The notes under the pieces are model-generated. The model made no database searches and was not told the origin of the DNA. It worked only from the letters and a program-made list of their open reading frames with translations. Below are positions 33,245 to 45,590 of a DNA stretch of 64,000 bases, piece by piece. The number at the start of each line of letters is the position of its first letter. The first letter of the stretch is position 1. The stretch is taken from contig JALBUN010000018.1 of assembly GCA_025174535.1 (NCBI GenBank), positions 682,001 through 746,000 on the forward strand, read 5' to 3'. Made by a program: the position numbers and the translations under genes. This DNA is from Cantharellus purpuraceus. Its lineage: Eukaryota; Basidiomycota; Agaricomycetes; Cantharellales; Hydnaceae.

Positions 33245-34874
33245 TGCAGTGACATGTTCTTCTTATCCCTGCATATCACATGCTAGACACTGGTGACACC
33301 TGGCCCCATGCCGTTTCTACCCCTATTTCTCTGCTGTTGGGTTTGCTTTCTTGGTCTCCTGTCCAGAACATTCAGAAGCCGGCCTGTATCTTCAGTTCCA
33401 CTGTTATGTTTCTGCCTAAATTTCTTCATGTATCACTTGCAAAGCCTCCATGACACTTCTCTGTGTGGTGAAGATTAAAAAATGAACACATCACCAGGAA
33501 TGCTGTTGAGTTTGCGTTCCAGGAACAGTGTTGGAAGCTTGCCATCAACCAGATGTACACCCTGGCCATGTTATCTATCCTTCCGTTATAAATTGCCTTC
33601 TCCCTCCAGTGACGCAACCTAGCTAAGGTGAAAGACAGCATGATGCACTGGTACGAATGGTCCGGATGATGACAACAGGATGGGTAGGTTAGGTTCACTG
33701 TGAAGATAAGGACAGTAGAGCGATGGTGTAAGGCTGTATATGTGTGCATGTAGTACAATATGTTTTTAAAGATACCAAAGAAAAGACGAAACCACCCATG
33801 ATATGGATGGTATTTGAATGTAGAGTCGCGATCATGCAACAAACAAGCGGCCGATGTAAAAACAGAAACAAGTCCAATACACTACCCAGACATCGCCCAA
33901 CACGGGACCCCATTCCGACTCAGACATCTGTTCTAATCGAACGTCACCTTGTGTCACTCCAACGTTATATTGTCTCCGAAGCATGCGCAGTCATCTGTCG
34001 TGTGTTGGATGCTGCCGCGTTTTGCCACAAACCCAAGGATCACCTCCCATCTCACGCACTACTCTCTCTCGGACTATCTGCTACGATACCCCGAGCTTCA
34101 CCAACATTTGCTGGAATCACCCCACCTCGTGGGGAGAATGACGTCTGTGGTTACTCTGCTCCGCAGTATGCAAATAGTGCAGCTGTATGCTGTGGAAAGA
34201 CCAGTCATCGTACGAATACCTGCTGCGGAGGCGACTGGATGAGTCTAATCTGACATGGATGGGACCCCCGGATGGTCTTCCCGCCAAGGACGACACAGAT
34301 AAACCCGTCACAGTTGGGGGGGGGGGAGATCGTCAGTGGATGCCCTGCTCTCATCGGCTATGGACACGCCGGCAACACCCCACCCAAACCTCAACGAAAA
34401 CATCCCCTAGGACTACTACTACCGGATCCCTACCCACCATGACATCCAAAGGACGAAAGATAGTCAAAATGGTGGGATTTACGGGAATCGCGAAAGCTGA
34501 AGTCGAATAGGAGGACCGGGGAGCATAGAAATGTCATTCCCACGCCCCAGGGTGCTCTAGAGAAGGGTCAAAGGGGAATGAATCGCGAGTGTTGAGGGAG
34601 TCGCCCATGGCAAGGGTGGTGGTGGTGGTCGACCTGAAGCGTGCCAATAATGTGTTCGCACAGCTTCATCATGACACCGCCGTGCAAGCTTTCCATTGAA
34701 ATTAAAACTTGGACGCAATCAATATAGATATAATTCCTCACCTATGGAGCAACCGCAGATCACTTTCACGCCTCTGAACCCCATGAATAAGCTGTCCATT
34801 ACACACTTTTAGTACAAATGACTTGGTGAGAAATGAAAACTCACCGTCCAGCAGATGTGACCTGTGGCTTTGAT

Positions 34875-35250
34875 TCATGGCTGCTGGATCGCCGGAAAGT
34901 GTTGATTAAGTTCAAGAGTGCATGTGATACTGGGTGTCTACCCAGGCACATCCCTATCACTCTAGGACTCAAGCAACACATTGAGGGGAGGGGAACGGTG
35001 GGTGAAAGGGTGCACCACCCCACACACATAAGTGAGTCGACGTATAATCGTACAAACACAATTCCCACAGCTCCTGACTGCTCCACTTCATCAACTGCAG
35101 AAAAAGAAGGTCGCATCAACAATAAGAAGACAGTGTGCAAGACACAGACGCACGGGTGCTGGTGGGAATGTGTCCACTCGTTAGGAGTGGCTTGGACGCG
35201 CACTGAGGCGTGGAGGCGTCCGTAGATAGAGACATGAAGACGAATGGCAT
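34875..35250 (-). CDS. Repeat-borne small multi-exon gene, copy C (left arm)
   Basis: Mirror of the right-arm gene at 50054-50429, with several amino-acid differences in the intron-retained reading (for example PRHIPITLGLKQ on the opposite strand versus PAHIPITLELKQ). Start ATGCCATTCGTC at 35250. Same mini-exon, intron 2 and terminal TGA overlapping the sequence before CAAAGCC. See the right-arm copy for structure. Confidence 0.4.
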
Positions 35251-36344
35251 GCAATAAGACGCCACCGAAGACAAATCAGCCTCTGATGACTGAGTTGAAT
35301 GGGAAACGGTGGGAGGAGGTGGAGGTTGACAAGGGAAAGGAACGAAGAGAAATGCGACATATAAGTACTGCAGGAATCTGCTGACACAGCCAGCCGCACA
35401 AATCTTCAACAACAACCATCCTGCTCCAAACTCCGCGGAGACGCCATATGGCGGAGTTTCAAAGCTGCAACATTCATCAGTACCCCATTGGAGTAGGTAC
35501 TCGAGCCTCCAGGGCACAACCTAAATGAAGGCAGCTCAGATATTCGTTCGAATCACAAATTACCAATCGCCATATCGAGGCACAAACTCAACCGAGAACA
35601 ATTGAATGTGACACTAGGTTGTGGCACATCTCCTCCACGTTCCAGTGACCACGCGTTCAGATGGCCACAGTGGGGGGTCACGGCGTCAGAAGTGCTGATA
35701 AAGGGTGTAACTAACATGGTATCCCCTTTGTGTCTGTATCTTTCAGACCAACTAACCTGAGCCTGAATGTCAGACGGAACACTTTGACAAGGGTGCCTTT
35801 CCGACGTTCTTCGCAGCCGAAAACCTCCCGAGAAGTGAGTGTTCTCCTCGTTTCATCTATAAATCTAGGGTCCCATTGTTGTGATGAACCAGGAAATATT
35901 CCGAGGGGGCCGTCGTGGACAGGAGGATCGCCTCTTTGGACGCGATATTGGGGTCAGAATCAGGAGAAACCGATGTCACAATATGAGTGGCATCAGAAGA
36001 TCTTGACATGATTGATATATCGAGCTGACAGCTCTACCTCGCAGTGCGCTTCGCAGCCGACCCTTACGGTGGAGCCGAACCAAGTTCTGACCCCCACATG
36101 TTCTCTGTTATCAGCTCAGATCTATTGTTGATTCCCAGTACATACGCGTGATCTCACAGCCTATTATCAGCCTTTGTGCCATAAGCGGGGAATTCTGTAG
36201 AAATTTGCTGTCAAAGAGTCCTGTTGGCTCGGCACATGATTCATCCGATAAACGGTTCATGGCCCGAGCTTTCAGTCTTGAATACTCTCATCATTCTAGT
36301 ACTTCACACGGACAGCCAAAGTCCGCCAACAACGATGATCGATC

Positions 36345-36626
36345 ATGGATGTCGTCGTTTTGGGTGCTTCCAGAACGATTTTTCTCCGCTCTAAACAAAG
36401 GACCGGACTCTCTGGCGCTTCGCTCATACGCCTGCTGTCGACACACCCCACAGATGCAAACCAAGGCCCACCAAAGCCCCACCACGAGCGCCATCGTTCT
36501 CGCCACCTCACAACGGCCCCCCGCTTTCCTACGTGCTCTCTCGATCGTCCCCTGGAATTCATCGATGTGCCCATCCTCTCTGGCCACCTCCCCGTGGATC
36601 GCTGCATCTGCGCCTCATGGCAGTGA
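36345..36626 (+). CDS. Conserved repeat-borne ORF E (left arm)
   Basis: 93 codons, MDVVVLGASRTIFLRSKQRT... ending VDRCICASWQ before TGA. Module I of unit Q has the corresponding frame ending LDRCTGESWL before TGA at the homologous place, although the middle parts differ. The start is preceded by a GATCGATC palindrome. A GTGAGT donor overlaps the stop, so the frame may be an exon that continues. Identical in the right arm (48952-48671). Confidence 0.3.
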   Translation: MDVVVLGASRTIFLRSKQRTGLSGASLIRLLSTHPTDANQGPPKPHHERHRSRHLTTAPRFPTCSLDRPLEFIDVPILSGHLPVDRCICASWQ

Positions 36627-37091
36627 GTAGCGAGTGAGGGAGTCAGATTCGACCTGAAACCTCATGCACGTCAACTCCCCCACCACACTGTCCTTCTTTG
36701 TCACCCCTGCCTTCCCACAACATCAAAATTAGGGTCAAAGCCGTTGAGGGTGGGGACATCGCCATAAGCAAGTACCGTTAGAACGTGCGTATTTTATGCC
36801 ATTATCTCTACGCAGCACTGATAGTCACGCAACAGGACACCCTCTCCCACACCAGCGTACCTTTTCTTGCTCTGCAGCCACGAATCTACCTGTCCCAACA
36901 TCTTGTCTCCAATTCTCGAACGGAAGCCTGGTGTGAATGCATGGTCTCCCCTACTGCAACAGGTCTCAGAAAGTCATTAGGGAGGCGTATGTCCCAGGCC
37001 CATGTATAGTCACGACCGATGCGTTCACACTCCCCCGCCTCATTTATTCTTGACTACCCATCACCCATTCATGAGCTCAGAGGCAGGCAAG

Positions 37092-37653
37092 ATGACACGC
37101 TCAGCAGCACAGACGTTTCTCATGCGGATTATTGGACGGGTTGATTCAGCTCTGTGTTTCCAGCATCTCTATACACTGCCCGCTTTTCTGGGTTGTGTGT
37201 CCGGTTCCAGCACTTCTCCAACGCAATAACGAGCTTGAAGACTACTATCTCCATCTTAAATTGGCTGGCATCACGCCTGGGAAAAAGCATATTGCGCCTG
37301 GTAAAGTCAGCATTCATCCACAGAAGGAGCTACGCTCACGTGGGTTTCAGTATCATCGGCAGGAGGTACAGGTTACTGTGAGAGTAGACAGTCAAACGAT
37401 GGATGAGCCGAACATATTGAATCGAAGACCGACGGCTTGAATGTCGCCTCACCGAGAGGTCTCGGTAAATGACCCCTTACGGTCCGAGGTGGGTCTGCGA
37501 CAGTACGATTGTGTTCCGCAGAATCAGCTACCCATACAAAGGCAGACGTGGTGGATTTTGCGGTTCCTTGCTCCACGGTTGTCTCTGATGAGACCTCTAG
37601 ATACCCGCCTCCACGTGCCGGGATCAAGCGAGCACCCAGAGTTGAAGGCTCGT
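37092..37653 (+). pseudogene. Repeat-borne ORF F (left arm), split by a stop
   Basis: First frame from ATG 37092: MTRSAAQTFLMRIIGRVDSA. The second frame, from about 37201, reads CPVPALLQRNNELEDYYLHL and IHPQKELRSR. It stops at TGA 37438-37440, then stays open in the same frame to LHVPGSSEHPELKAR at 37653. The 8.0-kb copy is open across this place. It has no equivalent of the roughly 75-bp stretch around 37430-37510, which includes the hairpin ACCGAGAGGTCTCGGT. Same state at 47641-48202 and 61512-61973. Confidence 0.35.
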
Positions 37654-38476
37654 TAGTGAAACATCACCATCTCGTTGAAAACTAGCATTAAAGCTCGTGA
37701 TGGGAAAGCGGACATACCATACAGCCATTTTCTCTTCAGCAGTGGACGAATTGCCATACCCTCTGAAAACGACGAGGACATTATCCTTCAAATGTTCGAG
37801 TGTAACCCTACAACGATGTAAGAGCTGCTTTGGTTGGCGTCGATCATGTGTGTATCGTTCCGTTACTGACGCCGAGTCATGGGTGAGCAGCGACCTATGA
37901 ATCGAAACACTATGTCGCATCGAGACGGGCCTGCCATACTATCCAGTGAGAGCCCTTGTCTTACAATATTTCTCCTCCTTCCTGATCACACTCCAGGCTC
38001 TATCGCTGGCGCGTCATGCGTTGTTCCAGTTTATAACGACTTCAACTTCTTCAGGGTCACTTGACCCATAATGCACGGCACGTTGCTGGTCTTAAGGCCA
38101 AAGCATTCTCGTCTGTCAAGGCACAAATCCGTGCTCGCATTTGACTACATCGTCTCTCTATCAGAACTTTCAAGGCAAGCATGCGTCTTGGCCGTTTCGC
38201 CAGGTGCATCTTGGATAGTGGACTACTCTATATTTATGATGGTCTGCTAGTTCCCACACATGCGGAGACGACCGGACGCATTGCATCGTCGAGTTGCCAT
38301 TGTGAGGTCTGCGAGCGACGGCTAGCTCATGGTAGCTATAGCTACACAAAGGATATACGTGGTGGGTCAATTGCATTCAAAGGCACCGGAATTAAGACAT
38401 AACTGACAGCCCAGTTTCAGGCTGCTTCCGGCCTGTAGATAGTGTTTTTATTCGAGTTAAATAAATGTAGTTCGCG

Positions 38477-38695
38477 ATGAGTACTCTGCAGCGACATGTT
38501 CTTCTCTTCCTTGCGTATCGTATGCTAGACGTTTCTGACACCTCATCCCATGCCGTTTCTACCCCTATTTCTCTTCTGTTGGCTGTGCTTTCTTGGTCTC
38601 CCGTCCAGAGCATTCAGAAGCCGGCCTGTATCTTCGATTCCATCGTCACTTTTCCCCCTAAATTTCATCATATGTCACTTGCGAAGCCGCAATGA
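38477..38695 (+). pseudogene. Repeat-borne ORF T (left arm)
   Basis: 72 codons, MSTLQRHVLLFLAYRMLDVSD..., corresponding to 1879-1508 and 51911-51570. In this copy the frame stops after SLAKPQ; the 51.9-kb copy continues through TNASSGMLLSL in the frame shared with the 1.5-kb copy. Confidence 0.3.
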
Positions 38696-39394
38696 CACTT
38701 CTCTGCGTGACGAACATTAAAACACGAACGCATCACCAGGCATGCTGTTGAGTTTGCGTTCTAGGAACAGTGTTGGAAGCTTGCCATCAACCAGATGTAC
38801 ACCCTGGCCATGTTATCTATGCTTCTCTTAAAAATTCCCTTTTCTCTCCAGTGACGCGACCTAGCTTGCCAAACAAGGGATGAAAGGTGAAAGACACCAT
38901 GATGCACTGGTATGAATGGTCCGGATGATGACAACAGGATGGGTAGATTATGTTCACTGTGGAGACAAGGACAGTAGAGCGATGGTGTAAGGCTGTATAT
39001 GTGTGCATGTAGTACAATATGATGTTCTTAAAGATACCAAAGAAAAGACGGAACCACCCATGATATGGATGGTATTTGAATGTAGAGTCGCGATCATGCA
39101 ACAAACAAGCGGCCGATGTAAAAACAGAAACAAGTCCAATACACTACCCAGACATCGCCCAACACGGGACCCCATTCCGACTCAGACATCTGTTCTAATC
39201 GAACGTCACCTTGTGTCACTCCAACGTTATATTGTCTCCGAAGCATGCGCAGTCATCTGTCGTGTGTTGGATGCTGCCGCGTTTTGCCACAAACCCAAGG
39301 ATCGGCTTGTATTTTACCCACTACTCTCTCTCAGATTATCAGCTACGACACTGAAATCAATATAAGCACAAGAAAGCAACCAAAGTCGTGGCAC

Positions 39395-39706
39395 TCACGA
39401 ATAAGGCGGTACAACCATGATCCTCTCTCCACTAAAATGGAGGACGACCTGGTCATGGTCGGGGTGATGTTGCTTAAGTTCAAGAGTGCGCTCCTGTACC
39501 GGGTGCCTTTCATCAACTGCAGAAGGAAAGCGCCGCATTAAAAATACAAACGACAACTCAAACAACAAGAAATAAGAGCACATACACATTGCACTCGTGG
39601 TAGGCGCACGTCCACTCCATGGGAGTGGCTTGAACTCAGTGTCAGACATGGTGGCATCCGTGGATACTAGTATAGATATGAAGGCGACGACGAGGAACGG
39701 GAACAT
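39395..39706 (-). CDS. Repeat-borne small secreted protein gene, copy H (left arm)
   Basis: Mirror image of 45591-45902 with identical conceptual product. Exons 39706-39586 and 39516-39395, with an intron of 69 nt. TATA-type box TATAAATA at 39804-39811. See the right-arm entry. Confidence 0.45.
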   Translation of the reverse strand: MFPFLVVAFISILVSTDATMSDTEFKPLPWSGRAPTTSAMCMCSYFLLFELSFVFLMRRFPSAVDERHPVQERTLELKQHHPDHDQVVLHFSGERIMVVPPYS

Positions 39707-40722
39707 CGCAGGAGACAACGTCACCGCCAATAAAGGATATGGATGGGAGGAGGTGTGAAGGGGAAAGGTAGGAGTTGGGGATGGAAACAAGGGACAGACG
39801 GGGTATAAATACTGTGTGGAACCTGCTGACACAGCTATCCATACAAATGTCCCAGGCCAATGGTTACGCCACCTAGCTAAACACCGCGGACGCCACCAAG
39901 CGCCACGGAGTTTCAACATTCATCAGTCCCCGATTCGGATAGCGACGGTATCTCGAGGCTCGAGGGCACAATTGGGACGAAATCACTCACTCTCGGCAGG
40001 ACCACAAAGTCTCAAGGCAAATGTATCGGCGTGAAATCTACTGAGAACAATTGAATTCACCCTGTGGCACGCCACTTCCTCCCACTTTCCGGTGGTCATG
40101 CTTCGGATACCACCGATGGAGTCCACGGCATCGAAATAAGCGCATTAACGAGTGTGGGAAACATGGTATGTACATTGTGCATGTATCCATCAAATTTGTG
40201 ACTACCCTGAGCCTGAATCTCAGATGTGACCATCCCACACGAAAGTTGCCTTGCTGACGTTCTTCGCAAGCTGAATCCTCTTGGGGGTCTCCCCTTGTAC
40301 TTACGTATCTGGGATGGTGCTTTGGATAATACCCGAGGTTGCTGTCCATGAGCAAGAATATTGCCTTTTTGGAAGCGATAATGTCATGGGGCATCAGAAT
40401 CCTAATTAATGGCGTAAAGACGCATGGAGAATTATATCCGTTGTACGTGATATTACCGAAATGGACAATATGTCGAGCTGACAGCTCTGTCCCATAGCGC
40501 GCTTCGCAACCGACCCTCAGGGCGCAAGTGATCCACGCCGTGGCTCCCACGGGTTCTTCGTTATCGCCCAAGATCTATAGTCGATGTCCATCCCACGTTT
40601 GACACCCGATTTTTAGCCTTTTTTCCATAAGCAGGAGATCCTGTCAATTTTTATGTGAAAATTTGTTTCAAAGAGCTCTATTCTTCGGTATATGATTCAT
40701 CCGATACACGGATCGTTCGATA

Positions 40723-41108
40723 TTGAGTCCACGCTGCAGTCTAGCCACTCACACCCAACGTTCGACGACAACAATCATCGATTATATGGCAGTCGTCACT
40801 TCAGGCGCTTCCAGGTCGAATGTTCTCTGTTCTGATTGGGCTATCTGGCGCCTCGCTCATGTCATTTTCCCAGACATACCCCGCAGACGGAGGCCCACAC
40901 CCACCGAGGCTCCACCACTAGCACCCTCATGCACCTCCTCACCCTCCGCCCTTGCCTTCTCAACGCTCCCTCTAAGGTGTCTCCCATGACACCCCTCGCA
41001 TTTTCCTCCCCCTTAATCTTTTCTAATTGTTTGCGGGTATCCTATCCATTCGTCTGGCTAGCTGATAGTCTGCCTTTGGATCGCTGCACTGGTGAGTCAT
41101 GGCTGTGA
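40723..41108 (+). CDS. Repeat-borne ORF I (left arm)
   Basis: Two overlapping frames, 40723-40989 (block MAVVTSGASRSNVLC) and 40836-41108 (ending LPLDRCTGESWL before TGA). By comparison with E they would be read together only if a frameshift or intron joins them. Identical in the right arm at 44573-44188. Confidence 0.25.
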
Positions 41109-41552
41109 ATGGCGGTGGGAGCAACAGAGCTGACTGGAGGTTATAGGCAAGAGGATCGCATCAACTCCCGCACTGGAACAGCCTTTCGTTCAGAGGTGTA
41201 CCATATACCATCATTGGTGGTTCCAGCACCGACACGGGAAAACTCAGGCAGGCGAGCATTTCCTCGCGTGATCCATGCGGCGCTGACAGACACCCAGCAG
41301 GGCATCCTCGCCAACACCAGCATGACCATGTGCTTTAAAACCCTGTTCCCAGCTGTGGGCACTGCCAGGTCGCCATCTCGTTGTCTCCTTGTTGAGCGGT
41401 TCCGGCGCATCGTTGTGAGTGATTCCAACGGGCATATCCTTGCCGTAGCTGACTCGAATCCTGTCTCAAGCACGGCCAATGCAAACACTCCTCGTACTAT
41501 GAACGTTCTTTGTCCTTCGCAACTTCCTTCACCTTTGGTGCAACGCTCATGA
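41109..41552 (+). CDS. Open frame in module J (left arm)
   Basis: 147 codons, MAVGATELTGGYRQEDRINS... with AALTDTQQGILANTS. The corresponding position in unit P (36785-37009) reads AALIVTQQDTLSHTS, so this frame is partly conserved between the diverged units. The antisense frame of 115 codons is also open. Strand and exon structure are uncertain. Confidence 0.25.
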   Translation: MAVGATELTGGYRQEDRINSRTGTAFRSEVYHIPSLVVPAPTRENSGRRAFPRVIHAALTDTQQGILANTSMTMCFKTLFPAVGTARSPSRCLLVERFRRIVVSDSNGHILAVADSNPVSSTANANTPRTMNVLCPSQLPSPLVQRS

Positions 41553-41783
41553 GGTCTGTACCAGCTCTCTTATGCCTCTGGCGGACCTTGCCAGCCTTCC
41601 CATCTATCGGTCAGAGCTGCGTGGCTGTTGGCGAGCAGGTCCAGACCATTGCATGGCCTGCAAAGTGTTCCAACAGCTCTCACATCTGTTGCTGTTTATT
41701 TCATGCACTGACATTCGGCGCAAACACGTCTTATTCCTCAAGCTTTGTTCGTGACCTAGCCTCATTCCATGAACGGATTCATA

Positions 41784-43512
41784 CAGATTCTGTGACGGGT
41801 TCATCTGTGTCATCCTTGCCGGGAACACCATCCGGGGGTCCCATCCATGTCAGATTAGACTCATCCAGTCGTCCTCGCAGCAGCTATTCGTACGATGGCT
41901 CCATCGTCCATCCCATTCACGTGGGGCTTCAACGAACGCTGCCACAGCGGGTGGGGATATTATGTACTTGTAAGGCTGGCGTTATGGTGATGAGGATGAT
42001 GCATGCGACGGCGCTTGTGAGGATTGGAGCTAGGAACAGCAACTCCGTGACGGCGCTTGTGAGGACTGGAGCTGGGAAGAACAGCTGGTGACGGCGAATT
42101 GGTTGACGGCACTAATCGCGGACGCCATCGTATGGAATCCTTCCGATAGATCGGCTAAGGCCTCCTGTCATCCAGCTACAGACGGTTCATCACGTCAGAT
42201 TCGGAGGTCCTCTGTCCTCCTCTTTCCTTCACGTGAGCTTTGTTTGAAGACGCAAGGGCGTCGTGAGCGTGTCTGCTCATTAAAAAGGTGCTTTCTTGGG
42301 CGAGATAAAGATTGGGGCTAACTTCCGCCCCATGTAGTGTCTTTTGCTTCCGGGGGAGCACAGTCTGTTGCTTACGCGACTCTACATTCAAGACCATCCA
42401 TTGGTCGTCAATATGTGTAATATTATATGCCATACCTAATTCTACACCTCACCTCTTTGCTCTCTTATTGTAATGCAATATATTCATCCTGCTTCCACCT
42501 CTAGGGTAATATGTGATATGCTATGTGCGCATTAGCGCTTTTCGTATTCTATCTCTTCTTCGGGATGGTCGCTTTACTGTGAGGCATGCATACACTGAGG
42601 TTGGAGCTTAGCTAGAAATCAACTGTGCGCACAATGCTTTGGTGGGAAGTAGCATGTGTCTGATCAAGAGAGCCCTCGAATTTGTTCACAGCTAGAACAC
42701 CATATTGACCGTCATGTATGGCCATGCATTCGTATCTCAACGTTTGGTACATGCGGAAGGGGTGTAGAGTTTTCACAACCGTAAAGGGCAGCAACATGAC
42801 CAACGATAGATAGGATATATAGAAGCGAGAAGAAACAGGTTAGCTTCTGGCAGCAGCTGATAGGAGTCTAAGTACTAGTCAAACAGGGGGGGCAAACTAA
42901 ATCGAGCGGTCATGTCGAATTGTGTGTTACCAGAAGTGTCCAGCGTACGATATACAATGATGAGAAGAATATGTCGCTGTACTGTAATATTTTTATAGAA
43001 AATCCAGCTCGAAGAGGGCAGGAGGCAGGTTGGAAGCAGGTGGAACTGGGGGGCAGAAGGTCAGTCGCTTTGCCCGTCCTGGGAGCGTTGACATCGTACA
43101 CACCTCTGAAAACAACCAGGCCGGCTCTCACAAGGGATCAACAGCGTGCCATGTTGCGAGTGACAGAATGTTATCGTTGACGATAAATTGCGGGGGAGGG
43201 AGGGGCTGCGAGAGGGATTGAATCAGCGATGGGGTGGACATGAGACATATGATGTTTTGCTGACTACTCACCGCAACATGCAGGTACTTCTCTAGCAGGC
43301 GATCACAGATGCACACATGGCTCGGGTGCCATTATAGATGCATGGCTGGGGACTGTGCGAGGGATTGTGAAGCCTGGCTTGGCGCCACAGCAAGTCCTGG
43401 TCTTGATCAGAGGCGTGCTAGTGTTGAAAGGAATGACCAGTTGGATCCCCTATCCATGTCATAAAGGTGACACTGTTCGAGTAGTATTTCTGAAGCCCGG
43501 GAGGAAGGTAGT
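41784..43512. repeat. Central spacer of the inverted repeat (A''-like)
   Basis: Non-palindromic 1.73 kb between the arms. It resembles 11170-13060: module A core at 42378-42410 (CGCGACTCTACATTCAA), the TTCTGGCAGCAGCTGATAGGAGTCTAAG stretch split around 42840-42875, and CAGAAGTGTCCAGCGTACGATATACAATG around 42930. It is in the same orientation as the right arm. 41930-42080 contains two short direct copies of GACGGCGCTTGTGAGGA. Confidence 0.7.
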
Positions 43513-45485
43513 TATGAATCCGTTCATGGAATGAGGCTAGGTCACGAACAAAGCTTGAGGAATAAGACGTGTTTGCGCCGAATGTCAGTGCATGAAATAA
43601 ACAGCAACAGATGTGAGAGCTGTTGGAACACTTTGCAGGCCATGCAATGGTCTGGACCTGCTCGCCAACAGCCACGCAGCTCTGACCGATAGATGGGAAG
43701 GCTGGCAAGGTCCGCCAGAGGCATAAGAGAGCTGGTACAGACCTCATGAGCGTTGCACCAAAGGTGAAGGAAGTTGCGAAGGACAAAGAACGTTCATAGT
43801 ACGAGGAGTGTTTGCATTGGCCGTGCTTGAGACAGGATTCGAGTCAGCTACGGCAAGGATATGCCCGTTGGAATCACTCACAACGATGCGCCGGAACCGC
43901 TCAACAAGGAGACAACGAGATGGCGACCTGGCAGTGCCCACAGCTGGGAACAGGGTTTTAAAGCACATGGTCATGCTGGTGTTGGCGAGGATGCCCTGCT
44001 GGGTGTCTGTCAGCGCCGCATGGATCACGCGAGGAAATGCTCGCCTGCCTGAGTTTTCCCGTGTCGGTGCTGGAACCACCAATGATGGTATATGGTACAC
44101 CTCTGAACGAAAGGCTGTTCCAGTGCGGGAGTTGATGCGATCCTCTTGCCTATAACCTCCAGTCAGCTCTGTTGCTCCCACCGCCATTCACAGCCATGAC
44201 TCACCAGTGCAGCGATCCAAAGGCAGACTATCAGCTAGCCAGACGAATGGATAGGATACCCGCAAACAATTAGAAAAGATTAAGGGGGAGGAAAATGCGA
44301 GGGGTGTCATGGGAGACACCTTAGAGGGAGCGTTGAGAAGGCAAGGGCGGAGGGTGAGGAGGTGCATGAGGGTGCTAGTGGTGGAGCCTCGGTGGGTGTG
44401 GGCCTCCGTCTGCGGGGTATGTCTGGGAAAATGACATGAGCGAGGCGCCAGATAGCCCAATCAGAACAGAGAACATTCGACCTGGAAGCGCCTGAAGTGA
44501 CGACTGCCATATAATCGATGATTGTTGTCGTCGAACGTTGGGTGTGAGTGGCTAGACTGCAGCGTGGACTCAATATCGAACGATCCGTGTATCGGATGAA
44601 TCATATACCGAAGAATAGAGCTCTTTGAAACAAATTTTCACATAAAAATTGACAGGATCTCCTGCTTATGGAAAAAAAGGCTAAAAATCGGGTGTCAAAC
44701 GTGGGATGGACATCGACTATAGATCTTGGGCGATAACGAAGAACCCGTGGGAGCCACGGCGTGGATCACTTGCGCCCTGAGGGTCGGTTGCGAAGCGCGC
44801 TATGGGACAGAGCTGTCAGCTCGACATATTGTCCATTTCGGTAATATCACGTACAACGGATATAATTCTCCATGCGTCTTTACGCCATTAATTAGGATTC
44901 TGATGCCCCATGACATTATCGCTTCCAAAAAGGCAATATTCTTGCTCATGGACAGCAACCTCGGGTATTATCCAAAGCACCATCCCAGATACGTAAGTAC
45001 AAGGGGAGACCCCCAAGAGGATTCAGCTTGCGAAGAACGTCAGCAAGGCAACTTTCGTGTGGGATGGTCACATCTGAGATTCAGGCTCAGGGTAGTCACA
45101 AATTTGATGGATACATGCACAATGTACATACCATGTTTCCCACACTCGTTAATGCGCTTATTTCGATGCCGTGGACTCCATCGGTGGTATCCGAAGCATG
45201 ACCACCGGAAAGTGGGAGGAAGTGGCGTGCCACAGGGTGAATTCAATTGTTCTCAGTAGATTTCACGCCGATACATTTGCCTTGAGACTTTGTGGTCCTG
45301 CCGAGAGTGAGTGATTTCGTCCCAATTGTGCCCTCGAGCCTCGAGATACCGTCGCTATCCGAATCGGGGACTGATGAATGTTGAAACTCCGTGGCGCTTG
45401 GTGGCGTCCGCGGTGTTTAGCTAGGTGGCGTAACCATTGGCCTGGGACATTTGTATGGATAGCTGTGTCAGCAGGTTCCACACAG

Positions 45486-45493
45486 TATTTATA
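45486..45493 (+). promoter_or_regulatory. TATA box of the H gene
   Basis: TATTTATA, 98 bp upstream of the ATG at 45591. Equivalent boxes lie upstream of copies a (about 217), c (about 10515) and C (ACTTATATG, about 49932). Confidence 0.5.
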
Positions 45494-45590
45494 CCCCGTC
45501 TGTCCCTTGTTTCCATCCCCAACTCCTACCTTTCCCCTTCACACCTCCTCCCATCCATATCCTTTATTGGCGGTGACGTTGTCTCCTGCG

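Larger units (their letters stand above)
33245..41783. repeat. Left arm of giant inverted repeat (units P and Q)
   Basis: Module order: A 33245-34050, B 34050-34830, C 34830-35530, D 35530-36140, E 36140-37010, F 37010-37700, G 37700-38460, A' 38460-39360, H 39360-39960, I 39960-41108, J 41109-41783. It pairs with 43513 to about 52000; paired positions sum to about 85296-85304 over 34.5-41.8 kb. Conceptual frames over 36.1-41.78 kb are identical between arms wherever I compared them. 34.8-36.1 kb shows a few differences, and 33.2-34.8 kb many. P and Q are themselves diverged copies: both have GAGAACAATTGAAT, CCTGAGCCTGAAT and GACGTTCTTCGCA in the same order. Confidence 0.85.

Noticed and set aside
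33426..33842. 138-codon minus frame in module A (also the equivalent 95-codon frames in other copies)
   Set aside because: Not conserved as a frame: copies differ by frameshifts, and the sequence is better described as 3' region of the unit. Repeated occurrence is due to the repeat, not selection.
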